Assembly: GCF_028890115.1 (NCBI RefSeq) | Contig: NZ_JARCJD010000004.1 | Coordinates: forward strand, 164,869-228,868 | Length of the DNA: 64,000 nt | DNA from: Phaeobacter sp. QD34_24 | GTDB taxonomy: Bacteria > Pseudomonadota > Alphaproteobacteria > Rhodobacterales > Rhodobacteraceae | Reading direction: 5' to 3' | Part shown: one piece after another, positions 52,636 to 62,311 of the stretch | Position numbering within the stretch: the stretch's first letter is position 1 | How the letters are laid out: each line of letters begins with the position of its first letter | Translations under genes and position numbers: made by a program | Notes under the pieces: model-generated | What the model was told of the DNA's origin: nothing | The model's input: the letters and a program-made list of their open reading frames with translations, nothing else | Database searches by the model: none

Positions 52636-53913
52636 CTATCGCAGCGCGCGCCCCTTCAGGATGGCGCCCTTGCCGAACTTCTTGCGGATGGCGTCGCTGG
52701 CGCGCTCTGCCTCGGCGCGCTGACTGGCCTGGGGATCCAGCAGGTCGCCGGTGTCGTCGGCCTGATCCGCCGGAACCAGCTCGGAAATCCCGCAGCCAAG
52801 CAGCCGGTAGGGGCCTTCATTGCCCACCTGGTCCAACAGGGCGCGTGCGGTGCGGTAGATGGTGTCAGCCATCTGGGTGGGGCTGCGCAGGGCGATGCGG
52901 CGGGTCAGCGCCGTGTGATTGGCGCGTTTCAGTTTCAGCGTCACCACCCGCCCGGCCTTTTCCTTGGCCTTGGCCCGGTCCGATACCTGCTCGGCCAGGC
53001 GCCACAGATGGCCATCCAGCACCTCGGTGCTGGCGGTATCCTCGAAAAAGGTGGTCTCCTTGGAGATCGACTTAACCGGCGCGTTTGCCGAAACACGCCG
53101 CCTGTCTTCGCCCCGTGCCAGGTGCCACAGCCGATCCCCCATGGAGCCAAAGCGCGCATGCAGATCCTGCCGCTCCCAGCGCAACAGGTCGGTGAATGTG
53201 CGAATCCCCGCCCGATCAAGCGAGGCCTGCGCCGCAGGGCCAATGCCCCAGATCAGCCGCACGGGTTTGTCGCGCAGGAAATCTGCGGTCTCGGCCTTGC
53301 CGATCACCGAAAATCCGCGCGGCTTGTCGAGATCCGATGCCACCTTGGCCAGAAACTTGTTGTGGCTCAGGCCGATGGAGCCGGTGATGCCCAACTCCTC
53401 CTTCATGCGTTTGACCAGCCGCGCCAGCATCACCGCAGGCGGCGCGCCGTGCAGTTTTTCGGTGCCGGACAGATCCATGAAGGCCTCGTCCAGCGACAGC
53501 GGCTCCACGTCGGGGGTCAGCTCATACATCATGTCGCGGATGGCGCGGCTCACCTCGGTGTAGACCTGCATGCGCGGTTTGATCACCACCGCGTCGGGGC
53601 ACAGTTTCAGCGCCTGGAACATCGGCATCGCGGATTTCACACCACGAATGCGCGCGACATAGCAGGCGGTCGAGACCACCCCGCGCCGCCCGCCGCCGAT
53701 GATCACCGGTTTGTCGGCCAGGCTTGGGTCATCCCGCTTTTCCACGCTGGCATAGAAGGCATCGCAATCCATATGGGCAATGCTGAGCGAAAACAGCTCC
53801 GGGTGCAGCTTCACGCGCGGGCTGCCGCAGGCGGGGCACCGCAACGGTTTGCGCGTGGGCGCCGGGATCTGGGACAGGCAGTCCCGGCAGAGGGCGACGG
53901 GCGGGGCAGGCAT
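52636..53913 (-). CDS. dinB: DNA polymerase IV with N-terminal zinc ribbon
   Basis: 425 residues. Translesion Y-family polymerase. Residues 9-29 carry a C-x2-C-x13-C-x2-C ribbon (Cys9, 12, 26, 29) that E. coli DinB lacks. The palm has IAHMDCDAFYASVE and LSLDEAFMDLSG with the metal-binding acids, then the HhH thumb and little finger. The C-terminus is basic (IRKKFGKGAILKGRALR). The ATG at 53913 is used; the frame opens at a TTG two codons earlier. It is divergent from the NUDIX gene. Confidence 0.95.
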   Translation of the reverse strand: MPAPPVALCRDCLSQIPAPTRKPLRCPACGSPRVKLHPELFSLSIAHMDCDAFYASVEKRDDPSLADKPVIIGGGRRGVVSTACYVARIRGVKSAMPMFQALKLCPDAVVIKPRMQVYTEVSRAIRDMMYELTPDVEPLSLDEAFMDLSGTEKLHGAPPAVMLARLVKRMKEELGITGSIGLSHNKFLAKVASDLDKPRGFSVIGKAETADFLRDKPVRLIWGIGPAAQASLDRAGIRTFTDLLRWERQDLHARFGSMGDRLWHLARGEDRRRVSANAPVKSISKETTFFEDTASTEVLDGHLWRLAEQVSDRAKAKEKAGRVVTLKLKRANHTALTRRIALRSPTQMADTIYRTARALLDQVGNEGPYRLLGCGISELVPADQADDTGDLLDPQASQRAEAERASDAIRKKFGKGAILKGRALR

Positions 53914-54011
53914 TGGCAAACGGGGATCAATCGTCGTTGCGGTGGCAGGGCATCAGTGTACTCTGCGCAAGAGGTATTGTCTTTAGACCATCTGAGGCAC
54001 ATCTATTCATC

Positions 54012-54479
54012 ATGAGCTTTTCCGGTGCAAAACTGGCCCTATTTCTGGGGTCGCAGATCGTGGTGATCCTGCGCGATGACAAGCCGGATATTCCCTATCC
54101 CGGTCATTGGGATCTGCCCGGCGGCGGGCGGGAAGGGCGTGAAACCCCCGAAGACTGCGCCTTGCGTGAAACCGAAGAAGAGATTGGCCTGCGGCTGGGT
54201 CCCCGGGATCTTTCATGGGCGCGCCATTACCAGCGGCCGCGCGGGCGGGTCTGGTTCTTCGTCTCGCACCAGCCTGTCGCGCTGGCCTCGGCCATACGCC
54301 TTGGTTCCGAGGGTCAGCGATGGACGCTGATGGCGCCTCAGGACTATTGCGCACACCCTTTGGCGGTGCCGCATTTCACGACCCAATTGGCCCAGTATCT
54401 GGCGGAGTCGGGGGGGCGATCCGGTACGGGCCGGATGATGGCAAGAAAATCCCCCGCACGCGATGGCGGGGGTAGGTGA
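54012..54479 (+). CDS. NUDIX hydrolase
   Basis: 155 residues. The NUDIX box is complete: GGREGRE-TPEDCAL-RETEEEIGL, fitting G-x5-E-x7-R-E-U-x-E-E-x-G-U. It is preceded by GHWDLPGGG. The family cleaves nucleoside diphosphates linked to another moiety; the substrate is not predictable here. It starts at ATG 54012; the frame is open further upstream into the dinB promoter without similarity. The C-terminal ~18 residues are low-complexity and coincide with a terminator-like hairpin. Confidence 0.88.
   Translation: MSFSGAKLALFLGSQIVVILRDDKPDIPYPGHWDLPGGGREGRETPEDCALRETEEEIGLRLGPRDLSWARHYQRPRGRVWFFVSHQPVALASAIRLGSEGQRWTLMAPQDYCAHPLAVPHFTTQLAQYLAESGGRSGTGRMMARKSPARDGGGR
54443..54472 (-). terminator. 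Terminator-like hairpin, minus strand
   Basis: CCCCCGC (54451-54457) and GCGGGGG (54466-54472) with an eight-base loop; read on the minus strand the stem is followed by ATTTTCTT. It overlaps the 3' end of the NUDIX gene and could end pyrF read-through or a separate small RNA. Confidence 0.55.
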
Positions 54480-54842
54480 CGAACCTCAGGAAGACCAGCT
54501 CGTCTGGGGAGTGTTGAGACCAGAATCACCCATCGGGCGTTTCGGTGCAAATTTTGCGATGTTTCAAAGAGGGCGCTCTGCCGGGGCCTGTGCCCAAAGG
54601 GTCACAGGCCTGTGGACCACGGTATGCAGCGTAAATTGGTTTTGTTGTTAAATATTATGCGCTTGCCGTAGGGACAGCCTGTTATCGTAAAAAACAGGCA
54701 AAGAGGCGCAGACCTCGGCCATCGTGGTTTCATTTCGCACAAAAAATAGGCATTTGCGGGTGTTTCGTGCCCATGTCGTGCATATCGGAGCCCGGAAAGG
54801 CCGATCCGGCAAGGTCAATCCGGCGGGCCGAAAAGGCCGCTC
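54480..54842. other. Gene-free intergenic region with possible minus-strand small RNA
   Basis: No convincing reading frame. It contains a 12-base palindrome CACAGGCCTGTG (54603-54614), a -10-like CATAAT on the minus strand (54654-54659) with no good -35 element, an imperfect hairpin CCTGTT/AACAGG (54678-54698), and AT-rich tracts. A transcript from near 54646 to the hairpin at 54451 would be about 200 bases. I do not recognise 6S, SRP, tmRNA or RNase P RNA. Confidence 0.4.
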
Positions 54843-55577
54843 TTAGCCGCGATTGGGCTGGCTGGCCTGCGGGCTGCGCAGCTCGGCAAGGATGGCCTCG
54901 GCCGCTTGGCGCGGATCTTCGGCTTTCCAGATCGGGCGGCCGACAACGATATGATCGGCGCCATCGGCAATGGCGGTGGCCGGGGTGGCGACGCGTTTCT
55001 GGTCGCCGAGATCAGCGCCCGCCGGGCGCACGCCGGGGGTGACGATCAGCTTGCCGTCCGCTTCGGGCAGGGCGCGGATCAGGGCAGCTTCCTGCGGGCT
55101 GGCAATCACGCCGTCGGCGCCTGCGGCAAAGGCATTGCCCGCCCGTTCCTGCACCAGCTCACGGATTTCGCCCGGTTTGATCAGCGCGCTGTCCAGATCG
55201 GCACGGTCCAGCGAGGTGAGGATGGTGACGGCCAAGATCTTCATCTCCTTGCCCGCAGCGCCCTGCTTGGCGGCGCGCACCACGTAAGGATCGCCATGCA
55301 CGGTCAGGAAATCGAGATCGAACTGCGCCAGCCCGCGCACCGCGTTTTCCACCGTGGCGCCGATATCGAACAGCTTCATGTCCAGAAAGATGCGCTTGCC
55401 CTGTTCCTGCTTCAGCTCATTCGCCAGCGCCAGTCCGCCGCCCGTCAGCATGCCAAGGCCGATCTTGTAGAAAGAGACCGCATCCCCCAGGGTTTCTGCC
55501 AGTTTCAGACCCTCGATTGCATTGGGGACATCCATGGCAACGATCAGGCGGTCATCGGCGAGCGGTTTGGCAGACAT
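54843..55577 (-). CDS. pyrF: Orotidine 5'-phosphate decarboxylase
   Basis: Decarboxylates OMP to UMP, the last step of de novo pyrimidine synthesis. 244 residues. RLIVAMDVPN opens the barrel, the catalytic array is FLDMKLFDIGATV (D-x-K-x-x-D-I), and GVRPAG plus VGRPIW near the end bind phosphate. The ATG at 55577 has GGAG at good spacing; the 30-codon upstream extension is not conserved. Divergent from clpB. Confidence 0.96.
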   Translation of the reverse strand: MSAKPLADDRLIVAMDVPNAIEGLKLAETLGDAVSFYKIGLGMLTGGGLALANELKQEQGKRIFLDMKLFDIGATVENAVRGLAQFDLDFLTVHGDPYVVRAAKQGAAGKEMKILAVTILTSLDRADLDSALIKPGEIRELVQERAGNAFAAGADGVIASPQEAALIRALPEADGKLIVTPGVRPAGADLGDQKRVATPATAIADGADHIVVGRPIWKAEDPRQAAEAILAELRSPQASQPNRG

Positions 55578-55738
55578 GGCGAAACTCCGGGTTTCTTGGC
55601 GCAGGAAAGGAAATCGAGCCTTCCTAATCCCTGCGACGCGGTTCGAAAACCCTAAAATGCAAGGCATTTGATGGTGCCGATCATGAGCGCAGCTTGATCA
55701 AGGTCAGAGAAATTGAACGGCTTTCAGGGCAGCATGCT

Positions 55739-55767
55739 CTTGAAGGAAGAGGAAGTCTTCCCAAATT
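55739..55767 (+). promoter_or_regulatory. Heat-shock (sigma-32-type) promoter of clpB
   Basis: CTTGAAG at 55739-55745, then CCCAAATT from 55760. The gap between the CTTGAA core and the CCC is 15 bases, within the range of the sigma-32 consensus. It is about 80 bases upstream of the clpB start. Confidence 0.55.
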
Positions 55768-55846
55768 GATCTGTGAGGCCCGGACCGGGGCGTGCCGCCA
55801 AGCGGGCGCTGCCAAATTGATCGGGCGCTTATAAAAGGAGAGAGAG

Positions 55847-58465
55847 ATGGACTTGAGCAAGTTCACCGAGCGTGCACGCGGTTTCGTGCAGGCGGCGCAG
55901 ACCATTGCCCTGCGCGAAGAGCACCAGCGCATGGTGCCAGAACACCTCTTGAAAGCCTTGATGGATGACGAGCAGGGGCTGGCGGCCAACCTGATCACCC
56001 GCGCGGGCGGCGATGCCTCCCAGGTTGCGGGTTCCGCGGATGCTGCCGTCTCCAAACTGCCCAAGGTCAGCGGTGATGCGGGCCAGATGTATCTGGACCA
56101 GCAAACGGCGCGGGTTCTGGATGAGGCGGTGAAGATCGCCGACAAGGCAGGCGACAGTTTCGTGCCGGTCGAACGCATCCTGATGGCGCTTTGCATGGTC
56201 AAATCCAAGGCCAAGGACGCGCTGGAGGCGGGCAATGTCACCGCGCAGAAGCTGAACGAAGCCATCAACGACATTCGCAAGGGCCGCAAGGCCGACAGCG
56301 CCACTGCCGAAGAAGGCTATGACGCGCTGAAGAAATATGCCCGCGACCTGACCGAGGCCGCCCGTGAGGGCAAGATCGACCCGATCATTGGCCGGGACGA
56401 GGAAATCCGCCGCGCCATGCAGGTGCTGAGCCGTCGCACCAAGAACAACCCGGTGCTGATCGGTGAGCCGGGCGTCGGTAAGACCGCCATCGCCGAGGGT
56501 ATGGCGCTGCGCATCGTCAACGGAGATGTGCCGGAAAGCCTGCGCGACAAGCAATTGCTGGCGCTGGACATGGGCGCGCTGATCGCCGGTGCGAAATATC
56601 GCGGCGAGTTCGAGGAACGCCTGAAGGCCGTCCTGACCGAAGTGACCGAGGCGGCCGGTGAGATCGTTCTCTTCATCGACGAGATGCACACCCTTGTCGG
56701 GGCGGGCAAAGGTGATGGCGCCATGGATGCGGCCAACCTGATCAAACCGGCGCTGGCGCGGGGTGAGCTGCACTGCATCGGCGCCACCACGCTCGATGAA
56801 TACCGCAAATACGTGGAGAAAGACGCGGCCCTTGCCCGCCGGTTCCAGCCCGTGATGGTGACCGAGCCGACGGTGGAGGATACGATCTCGATCCTGCGCG
56901 GCATCAAGGAAAAATACGAGCTGCACCACGGTGTGCGCATCGCCGATGCAGCGCTGGTGGCGGCGGCGACCCTGTCGAACCGCTATATCACTGACCGTTT
57001 CCTGCCGGACAAGGCCATCGACCTGATGGACGAGGCCGCCAGCCGGTTGCGCATGCAGGTGGACAGCAAGCCCGAAGAGCTGGACGCGCTGGATCGTCAG
57101 ATCCTGCAGATGCAGATCGAGGAAGAGGCGCTGAAGCTGGAAGATGACACCGCCTCGCGCGATCGTCTGGACAGCCTGCAAAAGGAACTGTCGGACCTGC
57201 AGGAGCAGAGCGCCGAACTGACCGCCCAATGGCAGGCCGAGCGCGACAAGCTGGCCGGTGCCCGCGATCTGAAGGAACAGCTCGACAAGGCCCGCGCCGA
57301 ACTGGACATTGCCAAGCGCGAAGGCAACCTCGCCCGCGCAGGGGAACTGTCCTATGGCGTCATTCCGGGGCTGGAAAAACAGCTGGCCGGGGCTGAGGAG
57401 AAGGAACAGCAGGGGCTGATGGTCGAAGAGGCTGTGCGCCCCGAACAGATCGCTGCCGTGGTCGAACGCTGGACCGGGATCCCCACCTCCAAGATGCTGG
57501 AAGGTGAGCGCGAGAAGCTCTTGCGCATGGAAGACGACCTGCATGGCCGCGTGATCGGTCAGAACGCGGCCGTGACGGCCGTGGCCAATGCGGTGCGCCG
57601 GGCGCGTGCGGGACTTAATGACGAGAACCGTCCGCTGGGCAGCTTCCTGTTCCTCGGGCCGACCGGTGTCGGCAAGACCGAACTCACCAAGGCGGTTGCC
57701 GAGTTCCTGTTCGACGACGACAACGCCATGGTGCGTATCGACATGTCCGAGTTCATGGAGAAACACGCGGTTGCCCGTCTGATCGGTGCTCCTCCGGGCT
57801 ATGTCGGCTACGAGGAGGGCGGTGTCCTGACCGAGGCCGTGCGGCGGCGCCCCTATCAGGTGGTGCTGTTCGACGAAGTCGAAAAGGCGCACCCGGATGT
57901 GTTCAACGTGCTGCTCCAGGTGCTCGATGACGGCATGCTGACCGATGGTCAGGGCCGCACCGTGGACTTCAAGCAGACGCTGATCATCCTGACCTCGAAC
58001 CTCGGCGCGCAGGCGCTGAGCCAGCTGCCCGAAGGGGCAGATGCGGCGGATGCCAAGCGCGACGTGATGGATGCGGTGCGGGCGCACTTCCGGCCCGAGT
58101 TCCTGAACCGTCTGGACGAGACGATCATCTTCGACCGTCTGGCCCGCGCGGATATGGACGGGATCGTCAAAATCCAGCTCAAGCGGCTGGAGAAACGCCT
58201 GGCGGATCGCAAGATCGCCCTGCAACTGGATGAGGGCGCGATGACCTGGCTGGCCGATGAAGGCTATGATCCGGTCTTCGGTGCGCGTCCCTTGAAGCGG
58301 GTGATCCAGCGTGCGCTGCAGAACCCGCTGGCGGAACTGTTGTTGGCGGGCGATATCCGCGATGGTGACACGGTTCCGGTCTCTGCCGGGGCTGAAGGGC
58401 TGATCATCGGGGATCGCATCGGCACCAGCGAGCGGCCGAAACCCGACGATGCCGTGGTGCACTAA
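55847..58465 (+). CDS. clpB: ATP-dependent disaggregase ClpB
   Basis: 872 residues, the usual length. N-domain to about 145, first AAA+ domain with Walker A GEPGVGKT (about 207), middle coiled-coil domain (about 400-530) with the [10 protein letters not shown] region, and second AAA+ domain with [13 protein letters not shown] (about 605). The arginine finger and sensor regions ([29 protein letters not shown]) are intact. It rescues aggregated proteins with DnaK. AAAAGGAGAGAGAG precedes the ATG. A heat-shock promoter candidate lies upstream. Confidence 0.98.
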   Translation: MDLSKFTERARGFVQAAQTIALREEHQRMVPEHLLKALMDDEQGLAANLITRAGGDASQVAGSADAAVSKLPKVSGDAGQMYLDQQTARVLDEAVKIADKAGDSFVPVERILMALCMVKSKAKDALEAGNVTAQKLNEAINDIRKGRKADSATAEEGYDALKKYARDLTEAAREGKIDPIIGRDEEIRRAMQVLSRRTKNNPVLIGEPGVGKTAIAEGMALRIVNGDVPESLRDKQLLALDMGALIAGAKYRGEFEERLKAVLTEVTEAAGEIVLFIDEMHTLVGAGKGDGAMDAANLIKPALARGELHCIGATTLDEYRKYVEKDAALARRFQPVMVTEPTVEDTISILRGIKEKYELHHGVRIADAALVAAATLSNRYITDRFLPDKAIDLMDEAASRLRMQVDSKPEELDALDRQILQMQIEEEALKLEDDTASRDRLDSLQKELSDLQEQSAELTAQWQAERDKLAGARDLKEQLDKARAELDIAKREGNLARAGELSYGVIPGLEKQLAGAEEKEQQGLMVEEAVRPEQIAAVVERWTGIPTSKMLEGEREKLLRMEDDLHGRVIGQNAAVTAVANAVRRARAGLNDENRPLGSFLFLGPTGVGKTELTKAVAEFLFDDDNAMVRIDMSEFMEKHAVARLIGAPPGYVGYEEGGVLTEAVRRRPYQVVLFDEVEKAHPDVFNVLLQVLDDGMLTDGQGRTVDFKQTLIILTSNLGAQALSQLPEGADAADAKRDVMDAVRAHFRPEFLNRLDETIIFDRLARADMDGIVKIQLKRLEKRLADRKIALQLDEGAMTWLADEGYDPVFGARPLKRVIQRALQNPLAELLLAGDIRDGDTVPVSAGAEGLIIGDRIGTSERPKPDDAVVH

Positions 58466-58487
58466 GGACCATCCCGTGAAAAGAACG

Positions 58488-58514
58488 AGGCCCGCCAATC
58501 AGGCGGGCCTTTTT
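58488..58514 (+). terminator. Terminator of clpB
   Basis: AGGCCCGCC (58488-58496), five-base loop, GGCGGGCCT (58502-58510), then TTTT. It lies 23 bases past the clpB stop. Confidence 0.92.
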
Positions 58515-58547
58515 GTTGCTTGGATCTGTTTGGTTCCGGGCTTGAAC

Positions 58548-59957
58548 CTAGAAATCGTCCCAGCCGTTGGCCACCGCTGGCCGGGCAGGGGCAGCTGCCG
58601 CGCGTGGGGCCGGGTCGGACAAAGGTACCACATTGGATGCCGCTCCGGCGCCGAACCCACCGCTGGTGCGGAACTGCGCGACCTGCTGCGATAGTGCCTT
58701 GGCGTTGTCGGCCATGGTCTGGCTGGCTTCTGTGGCCTCTTCCACCATGGCGGCATTGCTTTGGGTGACCTCATCCAGCTGCCCCATGCCGGTGTTGATT
58801 TCCGACAGGGTTGCGGATTGCTCCTGGGTGCCGCGCGCAATATCGGTGACATGGCCCGAGATGGTGCTGACGCTTTCGATGATGGATTGCAGCTCTCCGC
58901 CTGAACGGTCCACGAGGTCGACACCATGCACCACATGGGCCGAGCTTTCGTTGATCAGCTGCTTGATTTCGCTTGCGGCTTCGGTCGAGCGCTTGGACAG
59001 GGCGCGGACCTCGGAGGCGACCACGGCAAACCCACGGCCCGCTTCGCCGGCGCGGGCGGCCTCGACCCCGGCGTTGAGCGCCAGCAGACTGGTCTGGAAA
59101 GAGATATCGTCGATCACCGTCAGGATGGTCGAGATCTTCTCGGAGGAGGATTTGATCTGACCCATCGCATCGATCGCCTCTTGCACCACGGTGCTGCTGC
59201 CTTCGGCGGTGGCCTTGGCGCCGGTAACGATCCGCTCCACATCCTGGGCGCCCTGGGCGGCGGATCTGACGGTCGTGGTCAGCTCTTCGATGGCGGCGGC
59301 GGTCTGTTCCAGCGTTGCCGCCTGGGTTTCGGTGCGGGTGGACAATTCGGTCGAGGAGTGGCTGATCCCCTCGGCGGTGTGTTCCACTGTTGCAGAGACC
59401 GATTTGACCGTGGAAATGACGCTTTCCAGCTGGGTGACGGCCTCGTTGAAATCCCGTGCGACCGCGCCGAGATCCTTGATGTCGGAGGCCGGAATGCGAT
59501 GGTCCAGCGCGCCGTTGCGCAGGGCGATCAACCCGTGCGAGATATCCTGGATGGCCTTGCGCCGGTGGGTCACATCGGTGCCCATCAGGATGATCTTGCG
59601 GATCTTGCCCTCGGCGTCCTGAACAGGGGCAAAGGTCGCCTGGATCCAGACCTCGGACCCGGATTTGCACTGCATGGGAAACTGGTCGGTGATATGTTCC
59701 CCTTGGCCAAGCGCGGACCAGAGGCCCTTGTATTCGGCACCGGCTGCATAGTCGGGCGCCAGGAGGGTCGCGTGTTTCTGGCCTTTGATCTCTTCCGCGC
59801 GATAGCCAACGGCCGACAGAAAGTTCTCATTGGCCCGCAGGATGGTGCCGTCCGGGCTGAATTCGATAACGGCCTGTGTTTTCTCTAAGACACCCAGCAT
59901 GCCAAGCAGGTCTTCCTGTTCTTGTGCACGTTCTGCAGTCTTGGATTTGAAAAACAT
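58548..59957 (-). CDS. Soluble PAS-domain methyl-accepting chemotaxis protein
   Basis: 469 residues, no membrane helix. One PAS domain (about 20-125, with EFSPDGTILRANENFLSAVGY and the PAC segment LMGTDVTHRRKA), then a HAMP-like helix (about 135-190) and the MCP signalling domain with hairpin tip DISFQTSLLALNAGVEAARAG (split at the tip). The C-terminus, NGWDDF, resembles the NWETF-type pentapeptide that docks CheR/CheB. The start at 59957 has AGAGG upstream. It stands alone; no other che genes are in the window. Confidence 0.92.
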   Translation of the reverse strand: MFFKSKTAERAQEQEDLLGMLGVLEKTQAVIEFSPDGTILRANENFLSAVGYRAEEIKGQKHATLLAPDYAAGAEYKGLWSALGQGEHITDQFPMQCKSGSEVWIQATFAPVQDAEGKIRKIILMGTDVTHRRKAIQDISHGLIALRNGALDHRIPASDIKDLGAVARDFNEAVTQLESVISTVKSVSATVEHTAEGISHSSTELSTRTETQAATLEQTAAAIEELTTTVRSAAQGAQDVERIVTGAKATAEGSSTVVQEAIDAMGQIKSSSEKISTILTVIDDISFQTSLLALNAGVEAARAGEAGRGFAVVASEVRALSKRSTEAASEIKQLINESSAHVVHGVDLVDRSGGELQSIIESVSTISGHVTDIARGTQEQSATLSEINTGMGQLDEVTQSNAAMVEEATEASQTMADNAKALSQQVAQFRTSGGFGAGAASNVVPLSDPAPRAAAAPARPAVANGWDDF

Positions 59958-60165
59958 GGGACCTCTTCTTCCGCAAATGTTGCCCAATGGGCGCGTTGAA
60001 AAGGTGATACTTTTTGCGGCGTTAAATTTGCATGAACTATCCGGGGTCTAGCGGAGGAAAGGCGTGAAAGACCCACAATAACGGGCGATGCTGATCCGCA
60101 CCGCCCGGAATCTCTCAGAGGGTGCCCATGCCGTAATCTGTCCGGAGTGCGGAGGGGCCTTTGCG

Positions 60166-60615
60166 TCATTCCTCGATGGCTTCGCGCACGATGCCGTCCA
60201 GCAGCTCCTGGATCGCCTGCATCTCGCCTTCGGGGAAGGCGCGGTAGCCGATGGTGATCTCTTCCTTGTCGGGGAACTGGGCGACGAAGATGTCGTAGGG
60301 GCAGAACATGATGTTCATGGGATCCGCCTCCATCACCTGCCGTGACAGTTTGGCGGAGCAGAAGGAATAGACGTCGGCCTTCTCGAACAGCACGATATCG
60401 GAGCCCACATCGGCGCGGGTGCGTTCCAGCATGTCGCCCACATGGCTGATGTGATCCACCAGCAGGCCGCGATCGGTGATTGCGCTTTCCAGACCAAAGG
60501 TCACATCGTCAAAGGCCAGGGTTGTGGTATAGCTGACCATATCCTGCGCCTGGGCGGCGACGGTCATCGACAGTGCAGTGACAGAGGCCGCAGCGGCCGC
60601 GATCAAGAATTTCAT
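60166..60615 (-). CDS. Exported DUF302 protein
   Basis: 149 residues with a signal peptide (cleavage near AQA-QDM). The mature part has VSYTTTLAFDDVTFGLESAITDRG and LFEKADVYSFCSAKLSRQVM, which fit DUF302. The later segment NIMFCPYDIFVAQF is also typical. Such proteins are periplasmic, often near sulfur or heavy-metal functions, but the role is unknown. Two cysteines in the mature part could form a disulfide. It is divergent from the glutamate-synthase-family gene. Confidence 0.85.
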   Translation of the reverse strand: MKFLIAAAAASVTALSMTVAAQAQDMVSYTTTLAFDDVTFGLESAITDRGLLVDHISHVGDMLERTRADVGSDIVLFEKADVYSFCSAKLSRQVMEADPMNIMFCPYDIFVAQFPDKEEITIGYRAFPEGEMQAIQELLDGIVREAIEE

Positions 60616-60749
60616 GCTAATCTCCCTTTTGTGAGCAGTGCTCGCTTGTCCGCTGCGCTCTTCGCCCTCAGGTTAGGGCAGGAACGGAGCGGGCTGTGTC
60701 ATGGGCCGCGCGCCTCTCATGTCGTATATAGACATATAGGAGTTTTTGA

Positions 60750-62240
60750 ATGGATATCGCGGCGAATGCCATAGAATTTCTTGCACTGGCGTTTGTTTTT
60801 GCCCTGGGGGCGGCGGGTCTTCTGGTCCTGGTGCTGTTTCTGGCAGACAGATTACAGACCGAGGACGCCATTCGGCGTAACTATCCCGTGATCGGGCGTT
60901 TCCGGCATATCTTCAGCACTTTGGGGGAATTCTTCCGGCAGTATTTCTTTGCCATGGACCGCGAGGAGTTGCCGTTCAACCGGGCCCAGCGGGACTGGGT
61001 GGGCCGCGCCAGTGAAGGCAAGGGGAACACGGTGGCCTTTGGCTCGACCCGCAATACCTCGGTGCCGGGCACGGCGATTTTCGTCAATGCGCCCTTTCCG
61101 CCACTGGATGACCAATATGCCAAATCCGAACCCATGGTGATCGGCGCCGGGGCGCGGGTGCCTTACCAGGCGCCTTCTTTCTTCAATATCTCCGGCATGA
61201 GCTATGGTGCCCTGTCGCGCCCTGCGGTGCGCGCCCTTAGCCGTGGTGCGCGCGAGGCGGGCGTCTGGATGAACACCGGCGAGGGGGGGCTCAGCCCGTT
61301 TCACCTTGAGGGAGGTTGCGACATCGTCTTCCAGATCGGCACTGCCAAATATGGCGTGCGGGACGAAGCGGGCAACCTGAGCGATGACAAGCTGCGCAAG
61401 GTGGCAGAGCACCCATGCGTGCGGATGTTCGAGCTGAAGCTGTCGCAAGGGGCAAAGCCGGGCAAGGGCGGCATCCTGCCCGCCGCCAAGGTCAATGCCG
61501 AGATCGCAGAGATTCGCGGCATTCCCGAAGGTAAGGCCAGCATCTCTCCGAACCGTCATCCCGAGATCGGCAATTACGACGAGCTTTTGGACATGATCGC
61601 CCGGGTGCGGGATGTCACAGGCAAGCCGGTGGGAATCAAGACGGTGGTCGGCTCCGAGGCGGCCATGCGCGAGATGTTCATGAACATCGCCGCCCGCCCC
61701 GAGGCTGCACCGGATTTCATCACCATCGATGGCGGCGAGGGCGGCACAGGCGCCGCGCCCATGCCGCTGATCGATCTTGTCGGCATGTCCGTGCGCGAAG
61801 CGCTGCCCATGGTCTGTAACCTGCGCGATGAATACGGCCTGAAGGATCGCATTCGCCTGATCGCCAGCGGCAAGCTGGTCAACCCGGGCGATGTGGCCTG
61901 GGCGCTGGCGGCAGGCGCCGATTTCGTGACCTCGGCGCGGGGCTTCATGTTCGCACTCGGCTGTATCCAGGCGCTGAAGTGCAACAAGAACACCTGCCCC
62001 ACCGGCATCACCACCCATGATCCCCGCCTGCAAAAGGGGCTTGTGGTCGAAGACAAGTATCTGCGCGTGGCCCGCTACGCCCGCGAAGTGATTCACGAGG
62101 TCGAGACCATTGCCCATTCCGTCGGGGTGACCGAACCCCGCAAGCTGCGTCGCCGCCACGTGCGGCTGGTGATGGATGATGGCACCTCGCGCCCGATGAA
62201 TGAGATCATGCCAAGTTACAGTGCCATCGCGGACTCGTGA
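60750..62240 (+). CDS. FMN-binding glutamate synthase family protein
   Basis: 496 residues. An N-terminal membrane helix (about 8-30) anchors the protein, followed by the FMN barrel of the GltB central type. Landmarks are FFNISGMSYGALSRPAVRAL, MNTGEGGLSPFH, KPGKGGILPAAKV, DGGEGGTGAAP and CNKNTCPTGITTHDP. The cysteines in that last block correspond to the iron-sulfur region of glutamate synthases. There is no glutaminase domain, so it is not a full glutamate synthase; the donor and substrate are unknown. It starts with ATAGGAG upstream. Confidence 0.9.
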   Translation: MDIAANAIEFLALAFVFALGAAGLLVLVLFLADRLQTEDAIRRNYPVIGRFRHIFSTLGEFFRQYFFAMDREELPFNRAQRDWVGRASEGKGNTVAFGSTRNTSVPGTAIFVNAPFPPLDDQYAKSEPMVIGAGARVPYQAPSFFNISGMSYGALSRPAVRALSRGAREAGVWMNTGEGGLSPFHLEGGCDIVFQIGTAKYGVRDEAGNLSDDKLRKVAEHPCVRMFELKLSQGAKPGKGGILPAAKVNAEIAEIRGIPEGKASISPNRHPEIGNYDELLDMIARVRDVTGKPVGIKTVVGSEAAMREMFMNIAARPEAAPDFITIDGGEGGTGAAPMPLIDLVGMSVREALPMVCNLRDEYGLKDRIRLIASGKLVNPGDVAWALAAGADFVTSARGFMFALGCIQALKCNKNTCPTGITTHDPRLQKGLVVEDKYLRVARYAREVIHEVETIAHSVGVTEPRKLRRRHVRLVMDDGTSRPMNEIMPSYSAIADS

Positions 62241-62311
62241 GAGGATATGTTTTGGCGCAGCGCCCCCGCTGCGCTAGCTCTTGAGGGGATCACTGACAAA
62301 GGAGCGCGCCA

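Noticed and set aside
52219..54015. 598-codon plus-strand ORF over the amidohydrolase end, dinB and spacer
   Set aside because: Crosses a strand switch and both dinB active-site regions; no similarity.
54480..54842. Known structural RNA (6S, SRP, tmRNA, RNase P) in the gap after the NUDIX gene
   Set aside because: None of the conserved sequence blocks of these RNAs could be found on either strand.
55829..58498. 889-codon minus-strand ORF over clpB
   Set aside because: Exact shadow of clpB, even longer than the real gene but without motifs.
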